Positions 62,583 through 64,000 of a stretch of 64,000 nt of DNA are shown piece after piece. Position 1 is the stretch's first letter. Each line of letters starts with the position of its first letter. Source of the stretch: Caecibacteroides pullorum (GTDB lineage Bacteria > Bacteroidota > Bacteroidia > Bacteroidales > Bacteroidaceae); NCBI RefSeq assembly GCF_019239235.1, contig NZ_JAAZTS010000005.1:62001-126000 (forward strand), in the 5' to 3' direction. A program made the position numbers and the translations under genes. Under the pieces are notes generated by a model that saw only the letters and a program-made list of their open reading frames with translations, ran no database searches and had not been told where the DNA came from.

Positions 62583-63737
62583 TTACAACAACTTCTGCAC
62601 AGCAGCATCCAAATCCTTAATAGTCTCGCCACGAGCACTCAGCTCATTATTACGATTTACCAAGAACAAGGTCGGCAGGTTCTGCACATTGTAAGCAGCT
62701 GCTACTGACGAGTAGACACCGTTGGCATCGCGCACGCAAATCCACGGCAGGTTGTCGGCTGTAGTCTTCCAATAATGTTCATCGGCATCCAAAGACACCT
62801 GATAAATCTCCAGCCCACGAGAAGCATACTTGTCATACAAGTCACGCAACATATAGTTATGACTGGCCGAAACTGCACTCTGATATACGGTAAAGTCCAC
62901 AATAACGACCTTTCCCTTGAGGTCTGTCAGCTTATGGGCATTTCCTTTCAAGTCGCGCAAGTTAATGTCAATCACACCCGTTTCCGACACCTGTACCTGT
63001 TCGGGCAGCTCCAACGTCTGTTGCTGGGGAGTACGTGTATTCTTCATGCCTTTGATGACGATGTTATACAGATTCTTTGAACGGTTGGCATGAGGATAAT
63101 AATTGTTCAGGCTCGTAGCTACGGCCGCAAAGCATTTGATGTCATCACGACTATTCAAAGGATCGAATATCAGATAATTGTTCACCTTCTGGAACAGAGC
63201 AAAATAGGCAGCCGCCGTATTGGGAGCCGCGAAAATATAGCGGATCTTCACCTCATCTTTATACCGCTTCATCATCGCAGTCAGACTATCCTGGAACACA
63301 TCTACACCAATACTATGAGCCTGCATAGCCCGATATAATTCATCCACCTTATTCTGCAACTGAAGTTGTTTCAACGACAACTCCTTGATTTTCTCGCTGC
63401 TGGGCGAACCTTCAACCGTATAATCCGTCGCAAAATTATCATATCCGGCATTAATTCGAACGGTTTCGGTAGAATCTACCGAGAAATTGATAATCTTGTC
63501 TTCTACCCTCAAACGGTAGAATTCAGGAGATTCCGGCCGAGCTTCCTTGAAGGTATAGGCACCTCCAGCGTTCAGTTTGACAGAATCAAGAGGAACAATC
63601 CCTTCCAATGCAGATGCTTCCAGATAAAGCATCTTCCCTTCAGCACCCGTCACTTCACCTTCCACCTTAAACTTCGGTTCTGAATCGCAAGCGCTCAAAG
63701 CTGCCATGGCAAATGCCATCACTACTATTTTCTTCAT
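62583..63737 (-). CDS. TlpA/AhpC-like lipoprotein with DUF4369 domain, lacking the CXXC motif
   Basis: 384 residues, lipoprotein signal MKKIVVMAFAMAALSAC. A DUF4369 domain (about 20-115: FKVEGEVTGAEGKMLYLE) and a helical linker precede a thioredoxin fold (about 255-384: LTDLKGKVVIVDFTVYQSAV, then NVQNLPTLFLVNRNNEL with the cis-Pro loop). Where active family members have Cys-Pro-Pro-Cys this one has Ser-Ala-Val-Ser, so it cannot act as a thiol oxidoreductase. It may be a binding or scaffold protein of the periplasm. Start is at the signal peptide, 12 residues inside the open frame. Confidence 0.85.
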   Translation of the reverse strand: MKKIVVMAFAMAALSACDSEPKFKVEGEVTGAEGKMLYLEASALEGIVPLDSVKLNAGGAYTFKEARPESPEFYRLRVEDKIINFSVDSTETVRINAGYDNFATDYTVEGSPSSEKIKELSLKQLQLQNKVDELYRAMQAHSIGVDVFQDSLTAMMKRYKDEVKIRYIFAAPNTAAAYFALFQKVNNYLIFDPLNSRDDIKCFAAVATSLNNYYPHANRSKNLYNIVIKGMKNTRTPQQQTLELPEQVQVSETGVIDINLRDLKGNAHKLTDLKGKVVIVDFTVYQSAVSASHNYMLRDLYDKYASRGLEIYQVSLDADEHYWKTTADNLPWICVRDANGVYSSVAAAYNVQNLPTLFLVNRNNELSARGETIKDLDAAVQKLL

Positions 63738-63895
63738 ATTGTCAGTGTGTTTATTTTCAAAATCAACGTGCAAATATACTCCTTTTCACGCTTAGTCAAA
63801 GCATTTTTCCAGCTTCTTCCACCACAAAACATAAAAAAAAGGCCGAAATCGAAACTTTTAAACTCATTTCCACCTGATTAAGAGAATAAAATCAC

Positions 63896-63903
63896 TATCT
63901 TTG
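63896..63903 (+). promoter_or_regulatory. -7 promoter element of pnp
   Basis: TATCTTTG on the plus strand, 38 bases before the ATG at 63942. Confidence 0.6.
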
Positions 63904-63941
63904 CACGAATTTTGAAAGAAAATAGATATAAAAGTTTTTTT

Positions 63942-64000
63942 ATGATTAACCCAATTGTTAAGACGATCGAGCTTCCTGATGGCAGAACCATCACGCTCGA
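63942..64000 (+). CDS. pnp: Polyribonucleotide nucleotidyltransferase, N-terminal fragment
   Basis: Only the first 19 complete codons are in the window, reading MINPIVKTIELPDGRTITL, then the edge of the window. This matches the N-terminus of Bacteroides PNPase (first RNase PH domain), the 3'-5' phosphorolytic RNase. Identification rests on this short stretch and on the promoter. Confidence 0.7.
   Translation, partial: MINPIVKTIELPDGRTITL

Overview
The window looks like chromosome from a gut Bacteroidaceae species (Bacteroides or Phocaeicola). The evidence is: Bacteroidota-type promoters (TAnnTTTG at -7, TTTG or TTG near -33) before many genes; a SusC/SusD polysaccharide utilization locus (PUL) with its own ECF sigma/FecR pair; an arginine pathway that uses the N-succinylornithine type of transcarbamylase; tandem OmpH genes behind BamA; and lipoprotein signal peptides on most secreted enzymes. 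Species cannot be fixed from sequence alone.

Layout. 1-5.1 kb: end of a TolC-type efflux protein, an unusual membrane-anchored GT51 transglycosylase, a CvfB-like S1 protein, malate dehydrogenase with a strong terminator, then tRNA-Phe and tRNA-Pro. 5.1-16.2 kb (minus): L-rhamnose catabolism (rhaB-rhaA-rhaT-rhaD-fucO) between a GH106 alpha-L-rhamnosidase and a GH65-like lipoprotein; no AraC-type rhamnose regulator is present. 16.4-24.8 kb (plus): arginine/proline cluster argR-GNAT-argG-pspC-argC-[four-helix-bundle ORF]-argD, then proC, an XRE-cupin regulator and an acyl-CoA synthetase. 24.8-28.0 kb: AT-richer accessory pocket (CAT-like acetyltransferase, AraC regulator, Cys-rich protein, YdeI-like protein) with short intergenic repeats, ending at tRNA-Leu/tRNA-Gly. 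28.3-32.3 kb (minus): argH, SRPBCC protein, pyrE, recX, prmC. 32.3-43.1 kb (plus): ribD, DUF6242 lipoprotein, uppS, bamA, two ompH genes, murI, a DUF2007 protein, proB, proA. 43.1-60.3 kb (minus): a porin and a host-glycan PUL. 60.4-64 kb: argF', HIT protein, greA, a TlpA-like lipoprotein, start of pnp.

The PUL is the most interesting region. In transcription order it has ECF sigma, FecR anti-sigma, SusC with an N-terminal STN signalling domain, SusD, an F5/8 (discoidin) surface lipoprotein, GH110 (alpha-1,3-galactosidase, blood-group-B type), a GH31 enzyme broken by three lesions, and GH109 (alpha-N-acetylgalactosaminidase, blood-group-A type). The set points to mucin or blood-group glycans. 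In the fecR-susC gap a plus-strand terminator hairpin lies exactly where the DonS class of PUL-repressing antisense sRNAs ends.

Other points of interest: a four-helix-bundle (rRNA-intervening-sequence type) ORF flanked by inverted repeats inside the arg operon; a GNAT gene placed to be the missing N-succinylglutamate synthase; an attenuator-like hairpin in the greA leader; a TlpA-fold lipoprotein with its CXXC motif replaced by serines; and a family of 21-bp-period intergenic repeats in three gaps.
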